Shown: positions 38,443-48,994, counted from the stretch's first letter. The stretch is 51,834 nucleotides of DNA from Sporosarcina aquimarina (GCF_019748715.1 NZ_JACLBZ010000028.1:1-51834), one strand, 5' to 3'. Notes: generated by a model from the letters alone, not told the origin. A program made the numbers and translations.

Positions 38443-38985
38443 ATGATCGCACAAGATATCGAGCAAGTTTTAATTTCAGAAGAAGAACTTCAAGAGAAAG
38501 TCCTAGAACTTGGAGCAACTTTAACAGAAGAGTACCGAGAGAAGTTTCCTCTAGCAATTGGTGTGTTAAAGGGTGCGTTACCATTTATGAGCGACTTAAT
38601 TAAACGGATTGATACGTACATTGAATTGGATTTTATGGATGTATCTAGTTATGGGAATGCGACAGTCTCATCAGGTGAGGTAAAGATTGTCAAAGATTTG
38701 AACACTAGTGTGGAAGGCCGCGACGTTTTGATTATAGAAGATATCATCGACAGCGGAAAAACATTGAATTATCTAGTGGAACTTTTTAAATATAGAAAAG
38801 CCAACTCCATCAAAATTGTAACTTTGTTGGATAAACCGACAGGCCGTAAAGTAGATCTAAAGGCAGATTACGTAGGGTTTGATGTTCCTGACGCATTCGT
38901 TGTCGGTTACGGGTTGGATTATGCTGAAAAATATCGGAATTTACCTTATATCGGTGTGTTAAAAAAAGAAATCTACTCTTTTTAA
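38443..38985 (+). CDS. hpt: Hypoxanthine phosphoribosyltransferase
   Basis: Salvages hypoxanthine and guanine with PRPP to IMP and GMP. The 180-residue type I transferase has the PRPP loop [25 protein letters not shown] and [21 protein letters not shown] with the catalytic-loop residues expected. The ATG follows AGGAGGGACG. Read with tilS; in B. subtilis TilS and HprT are reported to form a complex that affects ftsH, the next gene. An imperfect terminator follows. Confidence 0.96.
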   Translation: MIAQDIEQVLISEEELQEKVLELGATLTEEYREKFPLAIGVLKGALPFMSDLIKRIDTYIELDFMDVSSYGNATVSSGEVKIVKDLNTSVEGRDVLIIEDIIDSGKTLNYLVELFKYRKANSIKIVTLLDKPTGRKVDLKADYVGFDVPDAFVVGYGLDYAEKYRNLPYIGVLKKEIYSF

Positions 38986-38986
38986 C

Positions 38987-39029
38987 GCTTTCTGACTGAA
39001 CGTATGGCATCCAGTCTGAAAGCCTTTTT
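38987..39029 (+). terminator. Terminator after hpt
   Basis: GCTTTCTGACTG (38987-38998) pairs with CAGTCTGAAAGC (39012-39023) with one mismatch, followed by CTTTTT. Confidence 0.75.
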
Positions 39030-39045
39030 CCATGAGGCATTTTCA

Positions 39046-39075
39046 TTGTGGAGTCATGTTAATCTATGTTAAAAT
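39046..39075 (+). promoter_or_regulatory. Candidate promoter of ftsH
   Basis: TTGTGG (39046-39051), 18 bases, TAAAAT (39070-39075) with TGT before the -10 (extended -10). Start expected about 45 bases before the ATG. Confidence 0.55.
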
Positions 39076-39127
39076 TTACAATAGTTTTCTGTTTAGTTTT
39101 CTGTTGAATGAGATGAGGAGGCTTGGG

Positions 39128-41158
39128 ATGAATCGAATACTTCGATACTTTCTTTTGTATGGATTGATTTTCCTCGCGATTATGGGGATATTCAGTTCGC
39201 TAAACAATCCAAATCCGAAGATGAAACCGATTCGGTATGACGAATTTATCACGGCATTAGAGCAAGGAAAAGTCGAAAATGCTACTTTTCAGCCTTTACA
39301 GCTCGTGTATGAAGTAAAAGGGGAAATGGAAGGTTACGAAAAAGGTGAAACATTCGTAACTAACATTCCGATGAATGATATGGATGATATTGGCGAGATC
39401 GTAAAGACGACAAAGACTGAAATCGATATCTTACAGCCGCCAGAAACAAGTGCATGGGTATCCTTCTTTACAGGGCTTGTACCATTCATCATAATTATCA
39501 TCCTTTTCTTCTTCCTATTGAATCAGTCACAAGGCGGCGGTGGCGGCCGAGTGATGAACTTCGGAAAGAGTAAAGCGAAACTGCAGACCGATGATCGGAA
39601 GAAAGTACGTTTCAATGACGTAGCAGGTGCAGATGAAGAAAAAGCTGAGCTCGAAGAAGTCGTAGATTTCTTGAAAGATGCTCGGAAGTTTGTGGAGCTG
39701 GGTGCACGAATTCCAAAAGGGATTTTGCTTGTTGGGCCTCCAGGTACAGGTAAAACTCTACTTGCGCGTGCAGTAGCAGGTGAAGCAGGTGTGCCGTTCT
39801 TCTCGATTTCAGGTTCTGATTTCGTGGAGATGTTTGTAGGTGTTGGTGCGTCTCGAGTACGTGATTTGTTCGAGAATGCCAAGAAAAATGCGCCATGTAT
39901 TATCTTTATAGACGAGATTGACGCGGTTGGTCGTCAGCGTGGAGCCGGTTTAGGCGGCGGACACGATGAGCGTGAACAAACGTTGAACCAATTGCTAGTT
40001 GAAATGGATGGCTTTGAAGGAAACGAAGGTATTATCATCGTTGCCGCTACGAACCGTCCGGATATATTGGATCCGGCACTTCTTCGTCCGGGACGTTTTG
40101 ACCGTCAAATCACGGTTGGTCGTCCAGATGTAAAAGGAAGAGAAGCTGTGTTGAAAGTGCACGCACGCAATAAGCCGCTTGATGATTCGGTCGATATGAA
40201 AGCTCTTGCTCAACGTACACCAGGATTTTCAGGTGCGGACCTTGAGAACTTATTGAATGAAGCAGCTCTTGTGGCAGCGAGAAGAAAGAAAACCAAGATC
40301 GACATGTCTGATATTGATGAGGCGACGGACCGTGTTATTGCAGGTCCTGCCAAAACAAGCCGTGTCATTTCGGAAAAAGAACGAAATATTGTGGCGTTCC
40401 ATGAAGCGGGCCACGTAGTTGTTGGTTTGATGCTTGATGATGCAGAAATTGTCCATAAAGTAACGATTGTACCTCGTGGTCAAGCAGGCGGTTATGCCGT
40501 TATGCTTCCAAAAGAAGATCGCTATTTCATGACGAAACCTGAACTCCTTGATAAAATCGCCGGTCTATTAGGCGGCCGTGTAGCGGAAGAAGTAGTGCTT
40601 GGTGAAGTATCAACCGGCGCTCATAATGACTTCCAGCGAGCTACTGGCATCGCGCGATCAATGGTAACTGAATACGGTATGAGTGATAAACTCGGGCCAA
40701 TGCAGTTCGGCCAGACTCAAGGCGGTCAAGTTTTCCTAGGTCGTGACTTTAATTCCGAGCAGAATTATTCTGAGTCGATTGCCTATGAAATTGATCAGGA
40801 AATGCAACGGATCATCAAAGAGCAATATAGCCGCACGAAACAAATTTTAACTGAGAAAAGGGATCTACTTGATTTAATCGCAACGACTTTATTAGAAGTC
40901 GAAACGCTTGATGCGGAACAAATCAATCACTTGAAAGACCACGGCGTTTTGCCAGACCGACCGTATGAAAATGGCAAAAATGGTGCAGAAAAGTCTGATG
41001 ACACTGTGAAAGAAAACAAATTGCCGGAAGACACAACGCCAAACGCAAATCCTGATGTAACGGGTGCTCCACAAGATCCGTCTACAGGTGACTTGCCAAG
41101 TGAAGGTGGAACAGCAGACAAAACGCTTCCTTCCATTGATGAAGAACGCAGAGATTAA
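39128..41158 (+). CDS. ftsH: ATP-dependent zinc metalloprotease FtsH
   Basis: Membrane-anchored AAA+ protease that degrades unneeded membrane and regulatory proteins. The 676-residue product has membrane segments near residues 5-23 and 105-127, Walker A GPPGTGKT at 203-210, Walker [12 protein letters not shown], the second region of homology ([17 protein letters not shown]), and zinc-site HEAGH at 425-429. A long, polar, acidic tail of about 70 residues ends it. I use the ATG at 39128 after GAGGAGG; earlier in-frame starts would overlap the promoter and add atypical residues. Confidence 0.96.
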   Translation: MNRILRYFLLYGLIFLAIMGIFSSLNNPNPKMKPIRYDEFITALEQGKVENATFQPLQLVYEVKGEMEGYEKGETFVTNIPMNDMDDIGEIVKTTKTEIDILQPPETSAWVSFFTGLVPFIIIIILFFFLLNQSQGGGGGRVMNFGKSKAKLQTDDRKKVRFNDVAGADEEKAELEEVVDFLKDARKFVELGARIPKGILLVGPPGTGKTLLARAVAGEAGVPFFSISGSDFVEMFVGVGASRVRDLFENAKKNAPCIIFIDEIDAVGRQRGAGLGGGHDEREQTLNQLLVEMDGFEGNEGIIIVAATNRPDILDPALLRPGRFDRQITVGRPDVKGREAVLKVHARNKPLDDSVDMKALAQRTPGFSGADLENLLNEAALVAARRKKTKIDMSDIDEATDRVIAGPAKTSRVISEKERNIVAFHEAGHVVVGLMLDDAEIVHKVTIVPRGQAGGYAVMLPKEDRYFMTKPELLDKIAGLLGGRVAEEVVLGEVSTGAHNDFQRATGIARSMVTEYGMSDKLGPMQFGQTQGGQVFLGRDFNSEQNYSESIAYEIDQEMQRIIKEQYSRTKQILTEKRDLLDLIATTLLEVETLDAEQINHLKDHGVLPDRPYENGKNGAEKSDDTVKENKLPEDTTPNANPDVTGAPQDPSTGDLPSEGGTADKTLPSIDEERRD

Positions 41159-41164
41159 GCGAAA

Positions 41165-41200
41165 CAACAGCCGACTGTGATTAGCAGTCGGCTGTTTTCT
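41165..41200 (+). terminator. Terminator after ftsH
   Basis: AACAGCCGACTG (41166-41177) and CAGTCGGCTGTT (41185-41196) are perfect 12-base arms followed by TTC. Confidence 0.87.
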
Positions 41201-41317
41201 TATGGATAGGCGGGCTGTGTTTTAGAGGAATACAGAGATATACCAGTCCGGCCATTCGTCCTTCAATTGGCTCAATATAGTTTCGCGGAAGGCGTCCGTC
41301 CGCCAGGGAATCCAACG

Positions 41318-41348
41318 TTGTATAAAAGTCGAATATTTATGGTATGAT
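41318..41348 (+). promoter_or_regulatory. Candidate promoter of coaX
   Basis: TATGAT (41343-41348) with TGG directly before it is a good extended -10. TTGTAT (41318-41323) lies 19 bases upstream, a little far. Confidence 0.55.
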
Positions 41349-41384
41349 GTGTGGGAAAAGTCAGAGCAAGAGAGGAAAGCGACT

Positions 41385-42149
41385 ATGCTGTTAGTATTAG
41401 ATACGGGCAATACAAATATTGTACTAGGTGTATATGAAGGCGATGAACTAAAGTACCATTGGCGGATGGAGACGTACCGTCACAAGACGGAAGACGAATA
41501 TGCCATGCAGGTCAAAGCAATGTTCCAACACGTAGGCTTATCATTTAAAGACATCACAGGTATTATTATTTCCTCAGTGGTACCACCTGTCATGTTTCCA
41601 TTGGAACAAATGTGCAAGAAATACTTCAATCAAAAACCGATGGTCGTCGGTCCCGGCGTGAAAACAGGCTTGAATATTAAATATGAAAACCCACGTGAAG
41701 TAGGAGCAGACCGAATCGTCAATGCGGTGGCAGCTATTCGCGATTACGGCAGCCCACTCATCATTGTAGATTTCGGGACTGCGACAACGTATTGCTATGT
41801 CAATGAGCATGGCGAATACATGGGAGGTGCCATCGCTCCGGGGATCAAGATTTCAATGGAGGCGTTATTTGATCGTGCGTCTAAATTACCGAGAGTTGAA
41901 CTGACTCGGCCTGAACAAGTTGTCGGTAAAAATACAGTAGCTGCTATGCAATCGGGGATTGTCTTCGGTTACGTTGGACAAGTGGAAGGAATCGTCAATC
42001 GAATGAAAGAAGACAGCGCGGTAGAACCTACAGTTATCGCAACCGGGGGACTGGCCGAGTTGATTTCATCGGAAACAAAGGTTATTGATGTTGTAGATAA
42101 TTTCTTAACATTAAAAGGTTTACATTTAATATATGAAAGAAATCTGTAA
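41385..42149 (+). CDS. coaX: Type III pantothenate kinase
   Basis: Phosphorylates pantothenate, the first step of coenzyme A synthesis. The 254-residue ASKHA-fold enzyme starts [15 protein letters not shown] (phosphate-1 motif) and has [22 protein letters not shown] and [10 protein letters not shown], all in order. I use the ATG at 41385 behind GAGGAAAG; upstream in-frame codons overlap the promoter. hslO follows after 14 bases. Confidence 0.96.
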   Translation: MLLVLDTGNTNIVLGVYEGDELKYHWRMETYRHKTEDEYAMQVKAMFQHVGLSFKDITGIIISSVVPPVMFPLEQMCKKYFNQKPMVVGPGVKTGLNIKYENPREVGADRIVNAVAAIRDYGSPLIIVDFGTATTYCYVNEHGEYMGGAIAPGIKISMEALFDRASKLPRVELTRPEQVVGKNTVAAMQSGIVFGYVGQVEGIVNRMKEDSAVEPTVIATGGLAELISSETKVIDVVDNFLTLKGLHLIYERNL

Positions 42150-42163
42150 TAGGAGTGAATAAT

Positions 42164-43054
42164 ATGTCAACTGATTACTTAGTAAAAGCGCTTGCCTTCG
42201 ACGGAGTTATTCGAGCTTACGCAGTGCGTTCAACAGATACGGTGGGAGAAGTGCAACGTCGTCACCAGATGTGGCCAACTGCAACAGCTGCTCTCGGACG
42301 TACGATTTCTGCAGCTGTTATGATGGGGGCAATGTTGAAAGGTGATAACAAATTAACAGTGAAAATCCAAGGAGATGGTCCTCTAGGTCCAATCGTCGTG
42401 GATGCCAACGCAAAGGGAGAAGTTCGTGGATATGCTACACATCCGCAAACTCACGTGCCGTTGAACGAAAAAGGAAAATTGGATGTGCGAGGCGTTGTTG
42501 GAACGGAAGGAACGCTATCTGTTGTCAAAGATCTTGGGATGAAAGATTATTTCACCGGTCAAGTACCGATTATTTCCGGGGAAATAGCAGAAGACTTCAC
42601 GCAGTATTTGGTTGTTTCTGAACAAGTGCCTTCTGCTGTCGCTCTTGGTGTATTAGTGAATCCTGATAACACGGTAAAAGCAGCTGGAGGCTTTATTATT
42701 CAAGTCATGCCGGGAGCTACGGATGAGACGATCTCTCTCTTGGAAGAGAAGATATCGAACATGACACCTATTTCTTCTCTGATTGATCAAGGGCTGACGC
42801 CTGAAGGAATCCTAGCTGAAGTATTAGGACAAGAAAACGTGGAGTTCCTTGATAAGATGGATGTGAAGTTTGACTGTGAGTGTTCGAAGGAACGTTTTGG
42901 CGAAGCGATTCGGGGACTTGGACGTGACGAGGTTCAAGCGATGATTGATGAAGATCACGGGGCAGAAGCACAGTGCCACTTCTGTTTGGAAACTTACCAA
43001 TACTCAGAGCAAGAGTTAAAAGGATATATAGATGAGATTCAATCGAACGAATGA
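42164..43054 (+). CDS. hslO: Redox-regulated chaperone Hsp33
   Basis: A holdase activated by oxidation when its zinc is released. The 296-residue product has the N-terminal chaperone domain ([20 protein letters not shown]) and the C-terminal zinc switch C-x-C ... C-x2-C: Cys238, Cys240, Cys271 and Cys274. The ATG at 42164 lies 8 bases after AGGAG; a GTG at 42155 overlaps that site. It overlaps the next gene by 23 bases. Confidence 0.96.
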   Translation: MSTDYLVKALAFDGVIRAYAVRSTDTVGEVQRRHQMWPTATAALGRTISAAVMMGAMLKGDNKLTVKIQGDGPLGPIVVDANAKGEVRGYATHPQTHVPLNEKGKLDVRGVVGTEGTLSVVKDLGMKDYFTGQVPIISGEIAEDFTQYLVVSEQVPSAVALGVLVNPDNTVKAAGGFIIQVMPGATDETISLLEEKISNMTPISSLIDQGLTPEGILAEVLGQENVEFLDKMDVKFDCECSKERFGEAIRGLGRDEVQAMIDEDHGAEAQCHFCLETYQYSEQELKGYIDEIQSNE

Positions 43055-43958
43055 AACCGAGCCGACTCCAACGAAAAGGCGACTTAAGACGAAGCCGCTG
43101 ATCGCTTTGTTGGGAATTCTTTTCACGATGAATGTATTCTGGCTTTTCCACTGGCTGTTTATAGATCGTTCACCCGCTGTAGATACAGAGGAAGTTGCTT
43201 CTGTAGCGGGTGAGCCGATCACCCGTGCAGAGTGGATGGCTGCTATGGAACGACAGGTCGGGCGAGAGGTGCTAGAAGACCTAGTGAATTACCGCGTCAT
43301 GGAAGCCGCAGCGGATGAGTATGATATTAAAGTGGAAGATAAAGAAGTAGATCTCGAACTGGCATTAATTACCTCAATTGACGGTCAGCAACATTCGGGT
43401 CTAGATACTGAGCAAACGAGAAAGCAGATTAAAAGGGAACTGATTTTAGAGAAAGTCCTGACAAAGGATATTGTAATTAAGGAAAGCGCTATCAAAAAGT
43501 ACTTTGAGAAAAATGAAACATTTTTTCATGTGTTGCCGGCTTACCGCATATCGGTAATCATCTCATCAACAAAGAAAGAAGCGGATCAAGTGGCTGGTGA
43601 GCTAAAAGACGGATCGACATTTTCTGCTTTGGCAAAGGAGCGATCGATTGATTTGTCTTCCGGAAACTTGGGAGGAGACCTTGGTTATGTAAATGAGCAA
43701 ACCGAGGACGTGGGTGTAACTATTATTGAAGCGGCGGAAAAGTTGAAAAAAGATGAGGTAAGCAAGCCGATTGAACTCAAGGATGGCACTTATGCAATCG
43801 TCACTGTGTTAGAAACCATTAAGAAACGTGATTTTACATATTCAGAAGTAAAGGACCATATCAAGCGACAACTAGCCTTAGAACAACTACCTGAGTCCGT
43901 CACGCCGGAAGCTTTCTGGAAAGAATTCGATGCTGAATGGTTTTATGGTAAAAATTAA
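43032..43958 (+). CDS. yacD: Membrane-anchored parvulin-type foldase (YacD-like)
   Basis: A 308-residue protein with a basic N-terminus, one membrane segment ([20 protein letters not shown], about residues 22-41), a SurA-like N-terminal helical part and a PpiC-type rotamase region near 175-265 ([20 protein letters not shown]). There is no lipobox cysteine, so it would be anchored by its signal segment, unlike PrsA. It probably helps fold exported proteins. The ATG lies inside hslO, 8 bases after AAAGGA. The hslO-yacD-cysK order matches B. subtilis. Confidence 0.88.
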   Translation: MRFNRTNETEPTPTKRRLKTKPLIALLGILFTMNVFWLFHWLFIDRSPAVDTEEVASVAGEPITRAEWMAAMERQVGREVLEDLVNYRVMEAAADEYDIKVEDKEVDLELALITSIDGQQHSGLDTEQTRKQIKRELILEKVLTKDIVIKESAIKKYFEKNETFFHVLPAYRISVIISSTKKEADQVAGELKDGSTFSALAKERSIDLSSGNLGGDLGYVNEQTEDVGVTIIEAAEKLKKDEVSKPIELKDGTYAIVTVLETIKKRDFTYSEVKDHIKRQLALEQLPESVTPEAFWKEFDAEWFYGKN

Positions 43959-44008
43959 TTATCGGTAAATTGATAGGATGACAAACTACAATTCTCTGAA
44001 TAATTTGT

Positions 44009-44037
44009 TTGACAAGTGAAAAGTAAGGTAGTATGAT
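44009..44037 (+). promoter_or_regulatory. Sigma-A promoter of cysK
   Basis: TTGACA (44009-44014), 17 bases, TATGAT (44032-44037). Start near 44044, 43 bases before the ATG. Confidence 0.8.
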
Positions 44038-44086
44038 TAACTCAACAAAACATATAAACCTACTAGGGATTAGGAGCGGATCAAAT

Positions 44087-45013
44087 ATGAGTAGAGTCGG
44101 AAATTCAATAATTGATTTAATCGGCAAAACCCCTCTTGTTAAATTAAATCGTCTGACAGGTGCAGAGGATGCGGAAGTGTATTTGAAACTGGAATTCTTC
44201 AATCCGGGTTCAAGTGTTAAAGATCGAATTGCACTCGCGATGATTGAAGCAGCGGAAAAAAACGGCAACTTAAAAGATGGCAGTACGATTATTGAACCAA
44301 CAAGCGGTAACACAGGTATCGGATTGGCGATGGTTGCAGCAGCCAAAGGATACAAAGCGGTATTGGTTATGCCGGATACGATGAGCTTAGAACGACGCAA
44401 CTTACTGCGTGCATACGGAGCGGAATTGGTGTTGACGCCAGGTGCTGAAGGAATGAAAGGTGCAATTGCGAAGGCAGAAGAACTTTCTAAAGAAAACGGC
44501 TGGTTCTTACCTCAGCAATTTAATAATGAAGCGAATCCAGAAGTCCACCGTTTGACGACGGGCCCTGAGATTGCAGATGCGTTAGATCGTGTGGATGCAT
44601 TTATCTCGGGAATCGGTACGGGCGGTACGATTACAGGAGCCGGCGAGGTACTGAAAGAACGATTCCCGGAAATCAAAATCGTCGCTGTGGAACCAGAAGA
44701 CTCAGCGGTATTGTCTGGGGGAAAACCAGGACCGCATAAGATTCAAGGGATTGGCGCAGGTTTCGTTCCAAAGGTATTGGATACAGACATTTACGATGAA
44801 ATCATTCAAGTCTCCAATGACGATGCATACGCAATTGCACGCCGTGCAGCTCGCGAAGAAGGAATTCTGGGCGGAGTATCATCAGGGGCTGCGATTTCAG
44901 CCGCTTTACAGGTTGCAAAAAAACTTGGCAAGGGCAAAAAAGTTGTAGCAATTCTCCCTTCCAATGGGGAGCGATACTTAAGTACTCCGCTTTACCAATT
45001 TGATGAAGAATAA
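44087..45013 (+). CDS. cysK: Cysteine synthase (O-acetylserine sulfhydrylase)
   Basis: Makes cysteine from O-acetylserine and sulfide with PLP. The 308-residue product has the PLP lysine Lys45 in [11 protein letters not shown], the loop [12 protein letters not shown], and [16 protein letters not shown] for the PLP phosphate. The ATG at 44087 follows TTAGGAGCGG; an earlier ATG at 44033 lies within the -10 and cannot be used from this promoter. Terminator follows. Confidence 0.96.
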   Translation: MSRVGNSIIDLIGKTPLVKLNRLTGAEDAEVYLKLEFFNPGSSVKDRIALAMIEAAEKNGNLKDGSTIIEPTSGNTGIGLAMVAAAKGYKAVLVMPDTMSLERRNLLRAYGAELVLTPGAEGMKGAIAKAEELSKENGWFLPQQFNNEANPEVHRLTTGPEIADALDRVDAFISGIGTGGTITGAGEVLKERFPEIKIVAVEPEDSAVLSGGKPGPHKIQGIGAGFVPKVLDTDIYDEIIQVSNDDAYAIARRAAREEGILGGVSSGAAISAALQVAKKLGKGKKVVAILPSNGERYLSTPLYQFDEE

Positions 45014-45017
45014 GCTA

Positions 45018-45046
45018 GAGAGCGCCCATTCGCGCTCTCTTTTTTA
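45018..45046 (+). terminator. Terminator after cysK
   Basis: GAGAGCGC (45018-45025) and GCGCTCTC (45032-45039) are perfect arms followed by a six-T run. Confidence 0.9.
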
Positions 45047-45162
45047 TTAATTATGATTGCAATGAAATCTCTAAGCTTTTACCGGGCTACAATACTCTGT
45101 ATAATTAAAATGAAACATTATTGGAGTATTACATAGAAAGTGAACCATATAGGAGGCCAACT

Positions 45163-45810
45163 GTGAAGAAATGGAGTATGTTGATTTCACTCGCGATCAT
45201 TATTAGTATGGTAACGATTATTATACTAACCAACCGAGAGTTTAAAAAAGAGGCCGGTGAGATGGATGGTTATTCTAGTGCGATGATAGAGGATCTGCCG
45301 AATGATGAGGTCAAACGGATACCGGAGGACTGGAAAGAGGAAACTACCTCAGAAGATACAGCTTCCGAAGAGACTGGGCTAGGCCGCGGTGATCTCGCGC
45401 CTGATTTTGAATTAACCACACTCACTGGTGAAACGGTCAAATTATCCGATTATCGTGGAAAGAAGATCATGCTGAATTTTTGGGCGTCGTGGTGTCCGCC
45501 ATGCCGATCCGAAATGCCGTATATGGAAACATATTATGACGAGTACAAGGGCTCTGCGAATATGGAGATACTTGCAGTGAACATGACAAAAACGGAGAAA
45601 GATAAAGAAGATAGTGCCAAAGCATTTGTCAAGGAGTATGGGTTGACATTCCCGGTTTTATTGGACTTAGAAGGTGAAGTTATGAAAACGTACCGAGTGA
45701 AAGCCTATCCAACGACGTATATCCTTAACACGGAAGGTGTCATAACGGACATAGTGGTATCTGCTATAGACGATAAATTTCTAAAGAAACTCATAGATGA
45801 AAGCAATTAA
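45163..45810 (+). CDS. Membrane-anchored TlpA/ResA-like thiol-disulfide oxidoreductase
   Basis: A 215-residue protein with an N-terminal membrane anchor (SMLISLAIIISMVTIIIL), an acidic linker (about 28-75) and an extracytoplasmic redoxin domain: LAPDFELTTLTGETVKLSDY, then FWASWCPPCRSEMPYM with Cys111 and Cys114, and the cis-Pro segment AYPTTYIL. Relatives (ResA, StoA) reduce apocytochrome c or act in spore cortex synthesis; the substrate here is unknown. GTG 45163 follows AGGAGG by 6 bases. No gene of this type lies between cysK and pabB in B. subtilis. Confidence 0.88.
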   Translation: MKKWSMLISLAIIISMVTIIILTNREFKKEAGEMDGYSSAMIEDLPNDEVKRIPEDWKEETTSEDTASEETGLGRGDLAPDFELTTLTGETVKLSDYRGKKIMLNFWASWCPPCRSEMPYMETYYDEYKGSANMEILAVNMTKTEKDKEDSAKAFVKEYGLTFPVLLDLEGEVMKTYRVKAYPTTYILNTEGVITDIVVSAIDDKFLKKLIDESN

Positions 45811-45840
45811 AATTGGACGACAGATTCAGGAGGAACCATC

Positions 45841-47271
45841 ATGGAAACAGTAGCTTATCAGACAGCCTCAATGACGAGAGACGAGTTCTTCTACGCCTAT
45901 AAACAGCTTGCAGAACAAACAGATCGCCATATTTTATTGGAAAGTGGTAGAGACGGTGAAATGTGCATCGCGGGATTGAATCCGCTCGTGACCGTACAGG
46001 CGAATGAAGAGGGTTTACAATTAGATTGGCGGGATGGTACGAGAGAAATTCTTGCAGGCGAAGATCCTCTAACCTTGCTGAATGAGTTCCTGTCACGGTA
46101 TGAGCTGAGACGAGATGACAACTTACCCGCATTCCAGGGCGGGGCGATTGGTATGATCAGCTATGATTATGTCAGAAGCTATGAAACACTGCCTAGTCTA
46201 GCGGAGAATGATTTGGCAACGCCTGACGTTTTCTTTTATGTCTTTGACCGATGGGCAGTTTTAGACGTAGTGCATGAAACAGTTTATTTTATGTCGCTGC
46301 CTAATGTTCAAACTTCATTGACGGTCATGGAAAATGAGTGGGTGGATGCCGTTAAACATGGACTTGCTGGTCGACGTTTTTCACAAGGGCAAGCAGTGGA
46401 CGTGGAAGTAACTCAAGATAATTTGGAAGTTTCCGTAACGGGCGAGCGGTTTGAAGGAATGGTAAGGGATGTTCAGAAGTTCATTGCACAAGGCGATGTC
46501 GTGCAAGTAAATCTCTCCGTCCGTCAATCAAAACCACTGGATGTTCCGTCTTTATCTATGTATGAAGCGCTACGTTCCTTCAATCCTTCACCTTATATGG
46601 CTTACATGATGTCACCTGAATTTGAGGTCGTGTCCGGATCACCCGAGCTGTTGTTGAAGAAACGAGGAAATGAATTGAGCACACGTCCAATCGGAGGGAC
46701 CCGAAAGCGCGGTGCTACAGAGAGGGAAGACGCGGCCTTACAGCAGGAATTGGTCTCTGACACAAAAGAAAAAGGCGAGCATAAAATGTTGGTAGATCTT
46801 GAATGCAAAGATTTTGAGAGAATTTGTAAGCCGGGAACGGTTGAAGTAGATGAATTCATGGTTGTAGAAAAGTATTCCCACGTAATGCATCTCGTATCGA
46901 ATGTTCGAGGGACTGCTGCGACGCAAGATGCCGCGGCAATCATTCGCGGTGTTTTCCCGGGTGGTTCGATAACGGGAGATCCGAAGCTGCGAACAATGGA
47001 GATCATCGAAGAATTAGAACCGACGCGAAGAGGACTTTATACAGGTTCAATGGGCTGGATAAGTTTCAATGGAGATATAGAGCTGAATATTACGATCCGA
47101 ACCGCATTTATCCAAGATGGCATCGTTCATATCCAGGCGGGGGCCGGACTTGTACCGGAATCAATTCCTGCCGCCGAATATCAAGAGTCGCTCAATAAAG
47201 CGAAGGCGTTATGGCAGGCAAAAGAAATGGCAGAACAAGCGGTAAGAGAAGAAAGTTGGCGTTCTCATTGA
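45841..47271 (+). CDS. pabB: Aminodeoxychorismate synthase component I
   Basis: Converts chorismate to 4-amino-4-deoxychorismate on the way to p-aminobenzoate and folate. The 476-residue product has the chorismate-binding domain with GDVVQVNLSVRQ, VSGSPELL, STRPIGGTRKRG, EHKMLVDLE and PGGSITGDPK. Position two of the PIxGT motif is Gly, whereas E. coli PabB has a catalytic Lys and TrpE has Ala there; the closeness to TrpE means identity rests partly on the folate-gene context. The amidotransferase partner pabA is not next to it. It overlaps pabC by 4 bases. Confidence 0.88.
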   Translation: METVAYQTASMTRDEFFYAYKQLAEQTDRHILLESGRDGEMCIAGLNPLVTVQANEEGLQLDWRDGTREILAGEDPLTLLNEFLSRYELRRDDNLPAFQGGAIGMISYDYVRSYETLPSLAENDLATPDVFFYVFDRWAVLDVVHETVYFMSLPNVQTSLTVMENEWVDAVKHGLAGRRFSQGQAVDVEVTQDNLEVSVTGERFEGMVRDVQKFIAQGDVVQVNLSVRQSKPLDVPSLSMYEALRSFNPSPYMAYMMSPEFEVVSGSPELLLKKRGNELSTRPIGGTRKRGATEREDAALQQELVSDTKEKGEHKMLVDLECKDFERICKPGTVEVDEFMVVEKYSHVMHLVSNVRGTAATQDAAAIIRGVFPGGSITGDPKLRTMEIIEELEPTRRGLYTGSMGWISFNGDIELNITIRTAFIQDGIVHIQAGAGLVPESIPAAEYQESLNKAKALWQAKEMAEQAVREESWRSH

Positions 47272-48122
47272 TCTGCTGGGCGAATGGGGAACAACAGAGT
47301 GCTGATGATTTGCGAATTTCACCTTATGACCACGGCTTTCTCTATGGACTTGGATTTTTTGAGACCTTTCGTACATATGAGGGGAAAGTATTTCTCTTCG
47401 ATGCACATATGGATAGATTAAGGTCAGCGCTATCTGAATACAGGATCAAAATGCAGTACACGGATGAAGAACTTCGACAGGCCATTCATTCGTTGTTTGT
47501 AGAGAATGGAAGCGAGGATGGATATTTTCGGTTGAATGTGTCAGCGGGAGTCCATGATATCGGATTAGCACCTACTAGCTATGAGCGACCAAATGTATTC
47601 ATTCTCCAAAAGACGTTGGTTTTGCCTCCTGTCCATACGGAAAAAGAAGGTGTGTGGTTACAGACAAAGCGGAATGAACCGGAAAGTGCGGTTCGTCATA
47701 AATCGCATCAGTACGCGAACAATGTATTAGGGCGGCTGGAATTACCTTCTTTGCGAGAGGTAGAAGGCTTTTTCGTTAATTCGGAAGGGTTCGTGGCGGA
47801 AGGTATAACGTCTAACATCTTTTGGGTGAAGCAAGGTATCCTGTACACTCCTTCATTGAAAACAGGTATTTTACCAGGGACTACGCGAGCATTCGTATTA
47901 CGGTTAGTTGACGAACTTGGGGTATCGGTTAGAGAGGGATTGTTTTCGCCGACTGAGCTAGAGGCGGCGGAAGAGGTCTTCATTACAAACGCCATTCAGG
48001 AACTGGTACCCATTCGCAATGTTGGGACAACCGAGTTTTTAGGAAGTAAAGGTTCTATCTATCGACAATTACATAGCGGCTATCAACGAGCCGTCAACCG
48101 TATGAAAGTGAGTGACCAGTAA
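47268..48122 (+). CDS. pabC: Aminodeoxychorismate lyase
   Basis: PLP-dependent lyase that releases p-aminobenzoate and pyruvate from aminodeoxychorismate. The fold-type IV protein has ISPYDHGFLYGLGFFETFRTY, the PLP lysine in RHKSHQYANNVLG, and EGITSNIFWV. I start it at TTG 47268 (284 residues), which overlaps the pabB stop as TTGA and gives the family N-terminus (short strand, then SPYDHGFLYG). An open frame extends 57 bases further up, inside pabB. It overlaps folP by one base. Confidence 0.9.
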   Translation: MICWANGEQQSADDLRISPYDHGFLYGLGFFETFRTYEGKVFLFDAHMDRLRSALSEYRIKMQYTDEELRQAIHSLFVENGSEDGYFRLNVSAGVHDIGLAPTSYERPNVFILQKTLVLPPVHTEKEGVWLQTKRNEPESAVRHKSHQYANNVLGRLELPSLREVEGFFVNSEGFVAEGITSNIFWVKQGILYTPSLKTGILPGTTRAFVLRLVDELGVSVREGLFSPTELEAAEEVFITNAIQELVPIRNVGTTEFLGSKGSIYRQLHSGYQRAVNRMKVSDQ

Positions 48123-48973
48123 TGGAGTTAGCGAAAGCTCGTGCATCTTATCAGTTTGGTAAGACGACGATTGATTTTACAGAAGAAACGATTATCATGG
48201 GTATTTTGAATGTCACGCCCGATTCTTTTTCAGATGGCGGAAAGTTTGGCCAATTGGATCGAGCGCTTGAACATGCTCGACAAATGCTGGCAGACGGGGC
48301 GAAAATTATTGATGTCGGCGGCGAATCGACACGGCCTGGACATGCGCCTGTATCATTGGAAGAAGAATTGGAACGTGTCGTGCCGATTGTCGAATTACTG
48401 ACGAAGGAATTGGGATGTGTCATCTCTGTAGATACATATAAAGCAGCTGTGGCGGAAGCGGCGGTTCAAGCAGGTGCAAGTATCATCAATGATGTGTGGG
48501 GTGCAAAGCGTGAACCCGCAATCGTGGAAGTGGCGGCGCGCTATAAAGTGCCGATTATCCTGATGCATAACCGAGATAATACAGACTATCAGCTGCCATT
48601 CATGGAAGCGGTAGTACAAGATTTACAGGAGAGTATCGAGATTGCGAGACGGGCGGGTGTTAGCGAAGAGTTGATTTGGCTTGATCCTGGGATTGGTTTC
48701 GCGAAAAATACAGAACAGAATATTTTAGCTATGCAAGGGTTGCCGGCCATTGCGGACCTTGGTTATCCTGTATTGCTCGGTACGTCTCGAAAGCGCATGA
48801 TTGGAAATGTGCTGGACGTGCCAGTGGGAGAACGGATGGAGGGAACCGGTGCGACCGTATGTTATGGTATCGAGCATGGATGCCATATTATGCGTGTTCA
48901 TGACGTGAAGGAAATTGCACGGATGGTCAAGATGATGGATGTGCTGACGAAAAAGACGGCATTTACTGGATAA
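48122..48973 (+). CDS. folP: Dihydropteroate synthase
   Basis: Joins p-aminobenzoate and the pterin diphosphate to dihydropteroate, the sulfonamide target. The 283-residue TIM barrel has IMGILNVTPDSFSDGG, DVGGESTRPGH, SIINDVWGAK and the C-terminal IMRVHDVKE. The ATG shares a base with the pabC stop (TAATG). Followed by folB and folK, so the p-aminobenzoate branch and the pterin branch meet in one operon. Confidence 0.97.
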   Translation: MELAKARASYQFGKTTIDFTEETIIMGILNVTPDSFSDGGKFGQLDRALEHARQMLADGAKIIDVGGESTRPGHAPVSLEEELERVVPIVELLTKELGCVISVDTYKAAVAEAAVQAGASIINDVWGAKREPAIVEVAARYKVPIILMHNRDNTDYQLPFMEAVVQDLQESIEIARRAGVSEELIWLDPGIGFAKNTEQNILAMQGLPAIADLGYPVLLGTSRKRMIGNVLDVPVGERMEGTGATVCYGIEHGCHIMRVHDVKEIARMVKMMDVLTKKTAFTG

Positions 48974-48994
48974 GCGATAAAGTGGGGGGATTTC

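Noticed and set aside
41222..41410. 62-codon minus-strand frame between ftsH and coaX (ends [12 protein letters not shown])
   Set aside because: Its tail reads somewhat protein-like and could be a gene remnant, but it starts inside coaX, has no ribosome site and I recognise no family.
44044..44086. CymR operator in the cysK leader
   Set aside because: A stretch before the ribosome site looked vaguely similar, but I could not match it to the consensus with confidence.
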